This document shows positions 17,177 through 26,042 of a stretch of DNA of 64,000 nt, piece after piece. This DNA is from DATHBD01 sp035296325 (GTDB lineage: Bacteria > Actinomycetota > Actinomycetes > Mycobacteriales > Micromonosporaceae). Within the stretch, counting starts at the first letter, position 1; every line of letters starts with the position of its first letter. Under the pieces are notes generated by a model. It saw only the letters and a program-made list of their open reading frames with translations, made no database searches and was not told where the DNA came from. The translations under genes and the position numbers were made by a program. Location: assembly GCA_035296325.1 (NCBI GenBank), contig DATHBD010000032.1, positions 282,692 through 346,691 of the forward strand, given 5' to 3'.

Positions 17177-17448
17177 CGCGTCCCCTCCCATTGGGCAAAC
17201 TCGGCAAGCTCACTGTCCGTCATGCCTCGGGCGCCGACAATCCTCCAGGTGTACCCGCTGACCTGGTACACCGCGACCACGAGGGGGCGGCCGGCGACGG
17301 TCCGGGCCCAGACCGTGAGGACGCCCGTGCCGAGCGGGCCGACCGCGGGCCGCGGCCATCTGCGCCTGGCCGCGAGCGCCTGCCGCACCTCGTGCGGCTC
17401 GACGTCGACCAGGGCCCGGATGGCCCACTCTTCCCACTCGTACGGCAC
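17173..17448 (-). CDS. BrnT-like toxin candidate
   Basis: 91 residues. The compact basic protein starts MPYEWEEWAIRALVDVEP and ends YTWRIVGARGMTDSELAEFAQWE. The R-I-V-x-A-R-x-M-T pattern followed by an E-rich helix matches the end of BrnT-family ribonuclease toxins (RelE fold), although the middle is divergent. The order toxin then ribbon-helix-helix antitoxin, with four-base overlap, is the brnTA arrangement. I call it a putative toxin, not a proven one. Confidence 0.55.
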   Translation of the reverse strand: MPYEWEEWAIRALVDVEPHEVRQALAARRRWPRPAVGPLGTGVLTVWARTVAGRPLVVAVYQVSGYTWRIVGARGMTDSELAEFAQWEGTR

Positions 17449-17490
17449 CCTCCCAATGTACTACCGGCGTGATACGCGGTGGGAGGGCCG

Positions 17491-17535
17491 GGGCGGGCCG
17501 GACCGGGGCGAGCCGGACCGGGGCGGTCCGGACCG
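17491..17535. repeat. Three tandem copies of a 15-bp GC-rich unit upstream of the toxin-antitoxin pair
   Basis: Units 17491-17505, 17506-17520 and 17521-17535 follow GGGCGRKCCGGACCG with two variable positions. They lie between the divergent toxin gene (start 17448) and adk. The rest of 17449-17697 shows no gene. Confidence 0.88.
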
Positions 17536-17697
17536 GCCGCCGCAGCGGTCACGATCCGTACCGACACCACGACCGGGATGAGATATGCCCGTACGCCCGG
17601 CTTGCGGCGCGCCCCCGCGGGCCACAGACTGCCCGGAAGCGCCACCGGGCCAGCCTGAACAGCGCGTCCCCGTCCACCCATATCCCCGGAGCGTCCC

Positions 17698-18267
17698 GTG
17701 CGACTACTGCTGATCGGTCCGCCAGGTTGCGGCAAGGGCACCCAGGCTGTCCGCATCGCCGAGCACTACGGCGTGGAGCACATCTCGAGCGGCGATCTGC
17801 TGCGCCGACACGTCGCGGAAGGGACCTCCATCGGCCGCGCCGTGGCGGAGTGCATCAACCGTGGCGACCTGGTGCCGGACGGGATCGTCATGGACATCCT
17901 GCGCAAACCGGTGGAAGCGGCGAGCAAGGCGGGCGGGTACATCCTCGACGGCTTTCCCCGCACCGTCGACCAGGCGGAAGCGGCGTACATGGTCGCCAAG
18001 ACCATCGGAGCGTCCGTCCGGGTCGCCCTCTACCTCGAAGTGGGGCGCGAGGAGTTGATCCGCCGGCTGCTCGCCCGCGCCACCCAGACCGGCCGCACCG
18101 ACGACACCGAAGATGTGATCAACCACCGGCTGGAAGTGTTCGACAAGTCCACCGCACCCCTGCTGGACTACTACGCGCGTCGGGAGACGTTGATCACCGT
18201 TGACGGCAACCGGTCGGTGGCTGAGGTGACCGAGGCGGCGATCGCCGAGTTGGACCGGGTCGGGTAG
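17698..18267 (+). CDS. adk: Adenylate kinase, short form
   Basis: It interconverts ATP plus AMP and two ADP. The 189-residue protein has the P-loop GPPGCGKGTQ (residues 7-16), the NMP-binding SSGDLLRRHV, GYILDGFPRTVDQA and the R-rich closing segment TGRTDDTEDVINHRL. The LID is short, without the four-Cys zinc insert, which matches the short AK class. It is not next to secY/infA, where the housekeeping copy usually lies in actinobacteria, so this may be a second copy; that cannot be checked here. The start is GTG. A perfect hairpin overlaps its stop codon. Confidence 0.9.
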   Translation: MRLLLIGPPGCGKGTQAVRIAEHYGVEHISSGDLLRRHVAEGTSIGRAVAECINRGDLVPDGIVMDILRKPVEAASKAGGYILDGFPRTVDQAEAAYMVAKTIGASVRVALYLEVGREELIRRLLARATQTGRTDDTEDVINHRLEVFDKSTAPLLDYYARRETLITVDGNRSVAEVTEAAIAELDRVG

Positions 18268-18282
18268 CCGCGACCCGACCCG
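18256..18282 (+). terminator. Terminator hairpin overlapping the adk stop codon
   Basis: CGGGTCGGGT (18256-18265) and ACCCGACCCG (18273-18282) form a perfect 10-bp stem with loop AGCCGCG. The left arm lies inside the last codons of adk. The right arm is part of a short GACCC tandem run. Confidence 0.7.
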
Positions 18283-18295
18283 ACCCGACCCGTGC

Positions 18296-18715
18296 TCAGC
18301 CCGACGCGAACTCCTTCGGCTCCACGAGTACCAGCCAGTTGCCTGAGTTGTCCCGCATCACGGCCTCGACCCCGTACGGCCGGTCCGACGGCTCCTGCAG
18401 GAACGTCACGCCCTTGGCGCTGAGCTCCTCGTAGGTCTTGCGGCAGTCGTCCACCCGCAGCCCGATACCACCATGCTCACCCTTCTGGAGTTGGCGACGC
18501 ACGAACGCGGCCGCTTCGGCATCCAGCGGCGGGCCGGGCTCCATGAGGGTGACCTGGAGTTCGGGTTGGTTCGGGTGGGACACGGTGACCCAGCGGAACC
18601 CTTCGCCGAGGGTGACGTCGGTGCGGGGGACGAAGCCCAGTACGTCGACGTAGAAGTCGCGGGCGGCGTCCTGGTCGAGGCAGTACACGGTGGTCAGGGA
18701 AATGTTTGTGATCAT
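18296..18715 (-). CDS. VOC family (glyoxalase/bleomycin-resistance/dioxygenase) protein
   Basis: 139 residues forming the paired beta-alpha-beta-beta-beta modules of the vicinal oxygen chelate fold: TTVYCLDQDAARDFYVDVLGF, cited as DQDAARDFYVDVLGF, then FRWVTVSHPNQPELQVTL and a second half with GGIGLRVDDCRKTYEELSAKGV ending RDNSGNWLVLVEP. Metal-ligand positions (H in SHPNQ, E near the end) are plausible. Members bind small hydrophobic molecules or antibiotics; the substrate is unknown. The AraC-type regulator gene is 40 bases upstream on the same strand, so the two likely form one unit. Confidence 0.83.
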   Translation of the reverse strand: MITNISLTTVYCLDQDAARDFYVDVLGFVPRTDVTLGEGFRWVTVSHPNQPELQVTLMEPGPPLDAEAAAFVRRQLQKGEHGGIGLRVDDCRKTYEELSAKGVTFLQEPSDRPYGVEAVMRDNSGNWLVLVEPKEFASG

Positions 18716-18755
18716 GGAAGAAATCGTAGTTGCCGCAGGTGGGCTGGCGCTTCTC

Positions 18756-19211
18756 TCAGATTGCGCGGTCCGGGGCGGTGGAGCCGGCCGTGCCGCCCAG
18801 GTCCAGCGCTCCGCGCATGAACAGGTAGCACCCTGGCACGTACGCGTCCTCCCGGGCGGCCCACCGGTTGCGGTACTCCGTGGGAGTCTGCCCGACCAAC
18901 TGGGTGAACCGCGCCGAGAACGAGCCGAGGCTGGCGAAGCCGACCAGCATGCACACCTCGGTGACGGTGAGATTGGCCGCCCGGAGCAGGTCCTGGGCAC
19001 GTTCGATCCGACGCCGGGTGAGGTACCGGATCGGCGTTTCCCCGTAGGTCGCCTCGAAGCTGCGGATGAAGTGGTACTTCGACACGCCGGCGACGGCGGC
19101 CAGGCCATCGACGTGCAGCGGCATCCGGTACTGCCGGTCGATGTGGTCGCGGGCCCGGCGCAGGTGGGGGAGCAGCCCAAGCGCCACGGGTCGGGTGGTC
19201 ATCGCGCCCAT
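18756..19211 (-). CDS. AraC family transcriptional regulator
   Basis: A 151-residue protein made almost only of the AraC/XylS double helix-turn-helix: MPLHVDGLAAVAGVSKYHFIRSF, cited as LAAVAGVSKYHFIRSF, then TPIRYLTRRRIERAQDLL and the second helix with VCMLVGFASLGSFSARFTQLVGQTPTEYR. The missing large sensor domain is normal for the short subgroup (like SoxS or MarA). It probably controls the glyoxalase-like gene immediately downstream. ATG 19202 is an alternative start. Confidence 0.87.
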   Translation of the reverse strand: MGAMTTRPVALGLLPHLRRARDHIDRQYRMPLHVDGLAAVAGVSKYHFIRSFEATYGETPIRYLTRRRIERAQDLLRAANLTVTEVCMLVGFASLGSFSARFTQLVGQTPTEYRNRWAAREDAYVPGCYLFMRGALDLGGTAGSTAPDRAI

Positions 19212-19235
19212 GGGGGCAAGGATATTCGGGGTAGC

Positions 19236-21728
19236 TCAGTCAGGTCGATGCGCGACGCCACGGGAACTCGCCGCCAACGGAAGCCGGATGGTGATGGTCG
19301 TGCCGGCGTGGTCGGCCGGGTCGGTGAGCGCGATGGTCCCGGCGTGCGCCTCGACGAGGGTCCGCACGATGGTGAGTCCCAGACCCGTGCCGGTGATCCC
19401 GCTGGTCCGCGCATTGCTCGCCCGGTAGAAGCGTTGGAACAGGTGGTGGCGTTCCTCGGGCGGAATTCCGATGCCCGCGTCGGTGACCCGGAGCTCCGCG
19501 GCATCACCGTCGCGGCCCAGGTACACGCTGACCCGGCCGCCGTCCGGGCTGTACTTCACGGCGTTGGACAGCAGGTTGTCGAGCACCTGTCGGAGCCGGC
19601 CGGGGTCGCCGTGCACGACCACCCGCTCGGGTAGCTCGGTTTGCACCGTGACACCGTCGGCGGCGGGCAGGCCGGTGGTGGCTTCGCTGATGAGCGGCAC
19701 CAGGTCAACGTCCTCGGTGGTGATGGAGAGGTGGCCGGACTCGAGGCCCGCGAGGTCGAGAAGGTCGTCGATGATCGCGCGGAGGGCGGCGGTGTTGCGG
19801 CCGATGACCTCGACGAGTTCGCGGTCCGGGTCGGGCAGCGCGTGGGCCTGGTCGAGGAGCAACTCGGTGTAGGACGCGATCGAGGTCAACGGCGTCCGCA
19901 TCTCGTGCCCGACCAGGAGGAGGAAGTCGTCCTTGGTCCGGGCCAGCTGCAGCGCCAGTTCATCGGCGCGCCGGTGCGCCAGGAACTGTCCCACCTGACC
20001 GGCGATGCCGGTGAGGAACGCGGTCGGCTCCGCCTCGTCATGTTCCGGGGCGTCCGAGAAGCAGATCAGCACGCCCAGCATGGTGTCGCCGTCGCTCACC
20101 GGCACCGCGAGGGCGCTGTGCAGGCCGAGGCGGGCGAACGCCTCCGCGCGGGCGTGGATGTCGGCGGACACGATGTGCCGGGTGTGGGTGACGTCGGGAA
20201 CCCAGACCGGGCCTCCGGTGGCCCACACCGCGCCGCAGACGCCTTCGCCCTTGGCGATCTGCTCGTAGGTGATGTCGGCCATCTGGTAGCCCCGCGCGGT
20301 CCAGTACGAGGCCGGCCGCAGCGTGTCGGTGACCTCGTCGATGAGCCACAGTTCGGCGTGCGGCCAGCCCAGCGTGCTGGCCACCGCCTCGATGATGCGC
20401 GGACTCGCCTCCGCCGCGGTGCCGGCCTGAGCCAGCGCCTTCGCAACCTCCAACTCGCAGTCGCGGAACCGCTGCGCCCGGCGGCGCTCGGTGACCTCGT
20501 GCAGCGCCATCACCGCACCCAGCACCGGCCCATCCGGGTCGCGGATCGGCTCGGCGTTGGCGACGAAGGTCCGCGTCCGGGCCCGGGGTGCGGTGATCTC
20601 GATGTCGAGATCGCGGATCTGCTCGCCGCGCAGCGCCCGCAGCAGTGGAATGTGGTCCGGGTCGAGCGGGACGCCGCTGCGGTCGGTCAGTGTGGCGGTC
20701 GCGTCGGCGACATCGCGCTGCGTCCAGTCCACCGGAAGCCCCTGGATCTCCCGCAGGGCCCGGTTGAGCAGCACGATCCGACCCCGGGCGTCGCAGGCCA
20801 TCACTCCGGCGTTGAGGTTGTCCAGGACAGCGCCGAGGAAGCCCTGGTGCCGGGCGGCGTCCGCCTCGGCGCTGGCCTCACCGGAGACGTCGGTGATGAA
20901 GGCGCAATCCAACGCGCCCGCCGACCCCTGTACGACGGATCGCACGATCTTGGCGGGGAACCGCCGCCCGGTCCGGTGCCGGACCAGGGCCCGGTGCGCG
21001 GTGGGCGGTCCGGTGTCGGCCGGTGCTCCGAAGCCTCGCTCGTACACCGGCTCGACCACCTGCTCGAACGGGCGACCCTGGGCCTCCGCGGCGCTCCATC
21101 CGAACATGAGCTCGGCGGCCCGGTTCCAGCCGACGATCTCCCCGCCGGCGTCAATGGCGACGAACGCCTCCACCGCGACATCCAGCACCGACGCGCTGTG
21201 CAGGCCGGCGACCTCTGCCGGCCCGGCGTGCAACCCGAGCACCGGGATCGGGCCCAGCAGCGCACCGACCGACTGCAGGGTGCTCAGGTGTGCCGCGGTC
21301 CATCGGCGGGGCACCGTGTCGACGACCGACAGCGACCCGACCGCCTGCCCGGCGGCGTCGCGCAGGGGCGTACCCATGAACGCCCGGGCGCCGTACTCGA
21401 CGGCCCACCCGTTGCCCCGCAGGTCCGGCTCGGCCAGCATGTCGTCGACGGTCAGCGGCGCGTTGCCGAGCACGATGTACTTGCAGACCGAGTACGTGAG
21501 CGGTGCCGTCCCGTTCCCGGCAAGGGCGGCCGGCAGTCCGTACTCCCCGACGCGGTGCTGTTGGTCGCCGCCGACCAGGGTCACCACGCCCATCGGGGTG
21601 CCGGCCAGATCGGCCGCGAGCCGGGCGATGGCGTCCAACGGTATCGCCAGCGCGGGGAGCACCCGCCGCGCGCGCTCCACCGCGGCCACCCGCTCCGGTG
21701 CGGCTAAGGCGGTGTCGTCGACGATCAC
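19236..21728 (-). CDS. GAF-PAS-PAS-GAF sensor histidine kinase
   Basis: A soluble kinase of 830 residues without membrane helices. Order: GAF-like domain (about 20-165, GVVTLVGGDQQHRVGEYGL), PAS (about 180-290, FVAIDAGGEIVGWNRAAELMFGW), a second PAS (about 300-420, VMACDARGRIVLLNRAL), a second GAF (about 430-590), HisKA with phospho-acceptor H608 in GHEMRTPLTSI, and HATPase_c with N-box NLLSNAVKYSPDGG, DAGIGIPPEE and GTGLGLTI. The substrate is its own His, then an unknown response regulator. None is adjacent, so it is an orphan kinase. The start is GTG. The sensing domains could bind nucleotides, flavin or other small ligands; a specific ligand cannot be read. Confidence 0.9.
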   Translation of the reverse strand: MIVDDTALAAPERVAAVERARRVLPALAIPLDAIARLAADLAGTPMGVVTLVGGDQQHRVGEYGLPAALAGNGTAPLTYSVCKYIVLGNAPLTVDDMLAEPDLRGNGWAVEYGARAFMGTPLRDAAGQAVGSLSVVDTVPRRWTAAHLSTLQSVGALLGPIPVLGLHAGPAEVAGLHSASVLDVAVEAFVAIDAGGEIVGWNRAAELMFGWSAAEAQGRPFEQVVEPVYERGFGAPADTGPPTAHRALVRHRTGRRFPAKIVRSVVQGSAGALDCAFITDVSGEASAEADAARHQGFLGAVLDNLNAGVMACDARGRIVLLNRALREIQGLPVDWTQRDVADATATLTDRSGVPLDPDHIPLLRALRGEQIRDLDIEITAPRARTRTFVANAEPIRDPDGPVLGAVMALHEVTERRRAQRFRDCELEVAKALAQAGTAAEASPRIIEAVASTLGWPHAELWLIDEVTDTLRPASYWTARGYQMADITYEQIAKGEGVCGAVWATGGPVWVPDVTHTRHIVSADIHARAEAFARLGLHSALAVPVSDGDTMLGVLICFSDAPEHDEAEPTAFLTGIAGQVGQFLAHRRADELALQLARTKDDFLLLVGHEMRTPLTSIASYTELLLDQAHALPDPDRELVEVIGRNTAALRAIIDDLLDLAGLESGHLSITTEDVDLVPLISEATTGLPAADGVTVQTELPERVVVHGDPGRLRQVLDNLLSNAVKYSPDGGRVSVYLGRDGDAAELRVTDAGIGIPPEERHHLFQRFYRASNARTSGITGTGLGLTIVRTLVEAHAGTIALTDPADHAGTTITIRLPLAASSRGVAHRPD

Positions 21729-22013
21729 GCGGTGTCCCCGTTCGCTACCCGCTGCCAGAGCAGAGGTACCACCGGTTGTATCCGGTCATACGGCGGCATT
21801 CCCTACCTTAGGGAGTAAGCCTCATGACGCGGCGACAACCGTGAAAGATGGCGAGGTCCGGGCCGTTTCTCAACATGTGAAATGCTACCCCACCATAATG
21901 ATCTGGACAGGCGAGTCATTTCGCCCGGCGGGCTTCTGCCCGTCCGGGCGGCAGTCCGGGTGGCGGGCGCAATCGCTCGCGCCGTTCGGCGGAATTCACA
22001 GGAGGACATGCCC

Positions 22014-23633
22014 GTGATCCCCGTCCGGTCGGATCGGCTTCGCGCAGCCCGCGTCGGCCTTGCGCTCCTGATCGCGGTGGCCGTTGCGGCCGGGGCCGGC
22101 TGTGCGGCGGACCGGGACGGGGGTCCGACGCCCGCCACGAGTCCGACCGACCGGGTCATCGGCACGGCTGTCGGAAAGGCCCGCACCCTCGTCCTGTACG
22201 ACACCACGGGCGCCTACGGTGCGCTCGGCGAGCTGTACGCCATCCAGGTGGCGAACCTGGTTTCCCACTTCGGCACCTGGAAGGCCCACCCGGTGAGCCA
22301 GTACGCCGCCGGCGAGGTGAGCGAATACACCGCCGTGGTCTATATCGGCTCGACCTACGACGAGCCGATCCCGGCGCCGTTCCTCGACGACGTCGCCGCC
22401 GGGAAGGTGCCGGTGGTGTGGATCAACAACAACATCTGGCAGCTCACCGCCCGCGATCCCACCCTGGCCGGCCGGTACGGCTTCACGCTGCCCGGCTTCG
22501 ACCCGGCACCGGTGGCGACGGTGCGCTACCGCGACACCGAGCTGACCCGCGACGCCGGCGCGGGCGAGCTGATGAGGATTCTGATCACCGACCCGGCGAA
22601 GGCGAAGCCGGTCGGCGAGTCGGTCCTGGCCGACGGCGCCACCGTGCCGTGGGCGGTGCGGGCCGCCAACTTCACCTACCTCAGCGAGCTGCCGCTCACC
22701 TTCGTCTCCTCCGACGACCGGTACCTGGCCTTCACCGACCTGCTCTTCGACGTCTTCGCGCCGGACACCGCCGTCCGGCACCGCGCGCTGGTGCGGATCG
22801 AGGACGTCGGGCCGCAGTCCGACCCGGCGCAGCTGCGGGCGATCGCGGACTACCTCTCCGGACGCCGGGTGCCGTTCTCCGTCGCGGTGTTCGCCGAGTA
22901 CAACGACCTGGCCGGCAGGTACGCGGGCGGCAAGCCGGTGAGCCGCCGGCTCAGTGACGTGCCGAAGGTGGTGGAGGCGCTGCGCTACATGGTGGAGCGG
23001 GGCGGCACTTTGATCATGCACGGTTACACCCACGGGTACACCGCGTCGAACCCGTACGGGGTGAGTGCCGAGGACTACGAGTTCTACCGGGCGCACGTCG
23101 ACGCCAACGACCAGGTCGTGCTCGACGGCCCGGTGCCCGAGGACTCGACCGTCTGGGCCGCCGGCCGGGTCACCGCGGCCCGTAAGGAGTGGGTGGCGGC
23201 CAAGCTCCCGCTCCCGGACATCTTCGAATTCCCGCACTACACGGCCAGTGCGGTGGACTACCGGGCGATCACCCCGGAGTTCACCGCCCGCTACGAACGG
23301 GTCATGTACTTCCCGGGGCTGCTCTCCGGGGCAGAGCCGGAAGCCGGTCGCTCGGTCAGCCAGTACTTCCCGTACCCGGTCCGCGACGTGTACGGCCGAC
23401 CGGTGATCCCGGAGAACCTGGGAAACGTGTCGTCGGCCAAGTTCAACCAGCACGGCGTGCGGTCTCCCGCGGACCTGCTGGCCTCCGCCAAGCGCCAACT
23501 GGTCGTCCGGGACGGCGTGGCGAGCTTCTTCTACCACCCGTTCCTGGGCCTGGAGCACCTGCCGACGCTGGTGGAGGGTATTCAGGAACTGGGGTACACC
23601 TTCGTACCGGCGCACGCCGCAATCCTGGACTGA
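22014..23633 (+). CDS. DUF2334 lipoprotein (polysaccharide deacetylase-like)
   Basis: About 539 residues. The signal region (RVGLALLIAVAVAAGAGC) ends in a lipobox AGAGC, so it should be lipid-anchored outside. The N-terminal half (VLYDTTGAYGALGELYAIQV, VVYIGSTYDEPIP) resembles a glutamine-amidotransferase-like fold. The second half matches DUF2334: LVRIEDVGPQSDPAQLRAI, RRVPFSVAVFAEYND, MHGYTHGY and FFYHPFLGLEHL. These positions correspond to the metal-binding Asp and His residues of NodB-like carbohydrate esterases. AGGAGG at 22000-22005 fits GTG 22014 better than ATG 22008. It is 48 bases before an alpha-galactosidase, suggesting polysaccharide metabolism. Confidence 0.8.
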   Translation: MIPVRSDRLRAARVGLALLIAVAVAAGAGCAADRDGGPTPATSPTDRVIGTAVGKARTLVLYDTTGAYGALGELYAIQVANLVSHFGTWKAHPVSQYAAGEVSEYTAVVYIGSTYDEPIPAPFLDDVAAGKVPVVWINNNIWQLTARDPTLAGRYGFTLPGFDPAPVATVRYRDTELTRDAGAGELMRILITDPAKAKPVGESVLADGATVPWAVRAANFTYLSELPLTFVSSDDRYLAFTDLLFDVFAPDTAVRHRALVRIEDVGPQSDPAQLRAIADYLSGRRVPFSVAVFAEYNDLAGRYAGGKPVSRRLSDVPKVVEALRYMVERGGTLIMHGYTHGYTASNPYGVSAEDYEFYRAHVDANDQVVLDGPVPEDSTVWAAGRVTAARKEWVAAKLPLPDIFEFPHYTASAVDYRAITPEFTARYERVMYFPGLLSGAEPEAGRSVSQYFPYPVRDVYGRPVIPENLGNVSSAKFNQHGVRSPADLLASAKRQLVVRDGVASFFYHPFLGLEHLPTLVEGIQELGYTFVPAHAAILD

Positions 23634-23681
23634 ACGCTGCCGGCGCTGCTGATGCTGCCGGTCCGCCGCACCCTGCGTAGC

Positions 23682-25793
23682 ATGCTGATCGTGACTGCGG
23701 TGAGCTTCGATTCCCAGACCCTGACCTGGCTGCTCAGCACGCCTTCGACCAGCTACGCGCTGCGGGCGGTGGACGACGGCCTCTGGCACGTCTATTGGGG
23801 GCCCCGGCTCTCGTTGCCGGACGTGGCGGCCCTGCCCATCCGCCCCCAGGGCCACTCCGACGTCCTCGGCGAGGAGTTTCCTGCCGGCGGCGGTGAACGG
23901 TTCGGGCCAACCTCGCTGGTGGTCGAGTTCGCCGATGGCACCGGCGTCGTGGAGTGGACCTACGTCGGCCATGACATCGACGACGGACACCTCACCGTGA
24001 CGCTGGCCGACCGGCACTACCCGGTGGAACTGGAGCTGCACTACCGGGTGCGGCCCGACACCGACGTGATCGAGCGGTGGGTCGCGTTGCGGCACACCGG
24101 CGGCGACGACCCGGTCGCGGTGCGGACGCTGAACTCGGCGGCGTGGTCGATCCCGGAGCGCCCGGACTACCGGCTCAGCTCGGTGGCCGGCGAGTGGAGC
24201 GCCGAGTTCCAGGTGCAGCGGGTGACCGCACCGCTCGGTGAGACGACGATCACCAGCCGCCGCGGGATCACCCGGCACCAGCAGAACCCGTGGCTGATGG
24301 TGGACCCGGGCGACGCCACCGAGGGCGCCGGCGAGGTGTGGTCCACCGTGCTGGCCTGGGGCGGCACCTGGCGGATCACCGCGCGCCGCACGCTGGGCGG
24401 CCAACTCGCGGTCACCGGCGGCGCCGGCTCGGTGGGCGCCGGAACGGAGGGCGCCGGCTGGCGGCTGCAACCGGGGGAGTCCCGGACCACGCCGGTGTAC
24501 GCCGGCCTGTACGCCACCGACGGATTCGGCGGCACCAGCCGGCGCTGGCACGAGTACGTCCGGGCGCACGTACTGCCGGCCCCGGCGGAGGTGCGCCCGG
24601 TGCTCTACAACTCCTGGGAAGGCACCTGGTTCGACGTCAACGAGAACAACCAGCGGGAGATCGCGGCCATCGCCGCGGAGATGGGCGCCGAGCTGTTCGT
24701 GATGGACGACGGCTGGTTCGGCCGCCGGGTGGACGACTTCGCCGGGCTGGGCGACTGGGATCCCAACCCGGACCGGTTCCCCAACGGGCTCGGACCGCTC
24801 ATCGCCGAAGTGCACAAGCTGGGCATGCGGTTCGGGATCTGGGTGGAGCCGGAAATGGTCAATCCGGACAGCGACCTCTACCGCAAGCACCCGGAGTGGG
24901 TGCTGCACATGCCGAACCGACGGCGTACCGAGATCCGCAACCAGCTCGTCCTCAACTTCGCCCGGCCCGACGTGGTGGAGTGGGCGCACGGGTGGCTCGA
25001 CCGGCTGCTCAGCGAAAACGAGATCGACTTCGTCAAGTGGGACATGAACCGGTCCTTCACCGAAGCCGGCTGGCCCGGCCACGACGACCCGAACCGGCTC
25101 TTCACCGACCACACCGCCAACGTGTACGCCATCCTCGACCGGCTCCGCGCCGACCACCCGAACCTGCGCATCGAAACCTGTGCCAGCGGCGGCGGCCGGG
25201 TCGACCTGGGCATCCTGCGCCGCACCGACCAGGCGTGGACGTCGGACAACACCGACCCGGTGGACCGCCTCGCCATCCAGGACGGCTACACGCAGGTGTA
25301 CCCCGCCATCACGATGGGTGCGTGGGCCAGCGACAGCCCCAACCCGTTGAACTCACGCGTGACCCCGGTACGGTTCCGGTTCCACGTGGCGATGGCCGGT
25401 GCGCTCGGCATCAGCGGCAACCTGCGCGAGTGGTCCGCGCAGGACCGGCAGGAGGCGGCTGAGCTGATCGCGCGGTACAAGGAGATCCGGCACATCGTGG
25501 CGCACGGTGCGCTCTACCGGCTCACCCCGCCCAGCGTCGAGCGCCTCACCGCTGTGCAGTACGTGAGCGCCGATGAGGCCGAGGTCGTGGTGCTGGCCTT
25601 CCGCGCCATGGGTCGGCACGGCCAGCCGCAGCCGGCGGCGCTGCGGCTCGGCGGGCTGGACCCGGCCGCGACCTACCGGGACGAGGAGACGGGCGCGCTG
25701 TACTCCGGCGCTGTCCTAACTCACCACGGACTCGACCTGGGCCTGCCCGCCGGCGACTACGCGAGTGTGCTGCGCCACCTGCGCCGCACCTGA
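23682..25793 (+). CDS. Alpha-galactosidase, glycoside hydrolase family 36
   Basis: Hydrolyses terminal alpha-1,6-galactose, as in melibiose or raffinose. About 703 residues with no signal peptide, so probably cytoplasmic. Diagnostic motifs are NSWEGTWFDVNE, FVMDDGWFG, FGIWVEPEMVNPDSDL, nucleophile Asp in DFVKWDMNR, CASGGGRVDLGIL and acid/base Asp in WTSDNTDPVDR. Length and order fit bacterial GH36. The N-terminal beta-sandwich (about 1-300) carries the oligomer interface. ATG 23682 is the chosen start; ATG 23652 and GTG 23691 are possible. It follows the DUF2334 gene closely and is likely in the same transcript. Confidence 0.92.
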   Translation: MLIVTAVSFDSQTLTWLLSTPSTSYALRAVDDGLWHVYWGPRLSLPDVAALPIRPQGHSDVLGEEFPAGGGERFGPTSLVVEFADGTGVVEWTYVGHDIDDGHLTVTLADRHYPVELELHYRVRPDTDVIERWVALRHTGGDDPVAVRTLNSAAWSIPERPDYRLSSVAGEWSAEFQVQRVTAPLGETTITSRRGITRHQQNPWLMVDPGDATEGAGEVWSTVLAWGGTWRITARRTLGGQLAVTGGAGSVGAGTEGAGWRLQPGESRTTPVYAGLYATDGFGGTSRRWHEYVRAHVLPAPAEVRPVLYNSWEGTWFDVNENNQREIAAIAAEMGAELFVMDDGWFGRRVDDFAGLGDWDPNPDRFPNGLGPLIAEVHKLGMRFGIWVEPEMVNPDSDLYRKHPEWVLHMPNRRRTEIRNQLVLNFARPDVVEWAHGWLDRLLSENEIDFVKWDMNRSFTEAGWPGHDDPNRLFTDHTANVYAILDRLRADHPNLRIETCASGGGRVDLGILRRTDQAWTSDNTDPVDRLAIQDGYTQVYPAITMGAWASDSPNPLNSRVTPVRFRFHVAMAGALGISGNLREWSAQDRQEAAELIARYKEIRHIVAHGALYRLTPPSVERLTAVQYVSADEAEVVVLAFRAMGRHGQPQPAALRLGGLDPAATYRDEETGALYSGAVLTHHGLDLGLPAGDYASVLRHLRRT

Positions 25794-25800
25794 CCCAGTG

Positions 25801-25856
25801 CCGCAGCCTGGCTCACACTGCCAGCCTGCCGCAGCCTGGCTCACACTGCCAGCCTG
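25801..25856. repeat. Perfect tandem duplication of 28 bp after the alpha-galactosidase
   Basis: Positions 25801-25828 are repeated exactly at 25829-25856; the unit begins CCGCAGCCTGGCTCACACTG. It starts eight bases past the stop codon. No gene is visible in 25,794-26,042. Confidence 0.92.
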
Positions 25857-26042
25857 CTGCGGCGTCGGGCACCGTTGGTGTGCCCGTACGGTGCGCTTCG
25901 CCGCCTAAGCTCCCGGCATCCACCGGAGGGTGCCATTGATCCAGGTCGGTTGATCAGTTTGACCGGCGCTTCGGCGGCGGAGCCGGTGATCACTACGCGG
26001 CTTACCTGGCACGGTCGAACTCATCACCGCCGTGACGCCCGA

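Noticed and set aside
21996..25157. A very long open frame (over 1,000 codons) on the minus strand antisense to the DUF2334 and GH36 genes
   Set aside because: It is antisense to two genes with clear catalytic motifs. High G+C keeps antisense frames open; its product is Arg/Gly/His-rich without a recognisable domain.
25801..25856. Possible CRISPR array from the 28-bp repeat
   Set aside because: The copies are directly adjacent without spacers and there are only two; no cas genes are present.
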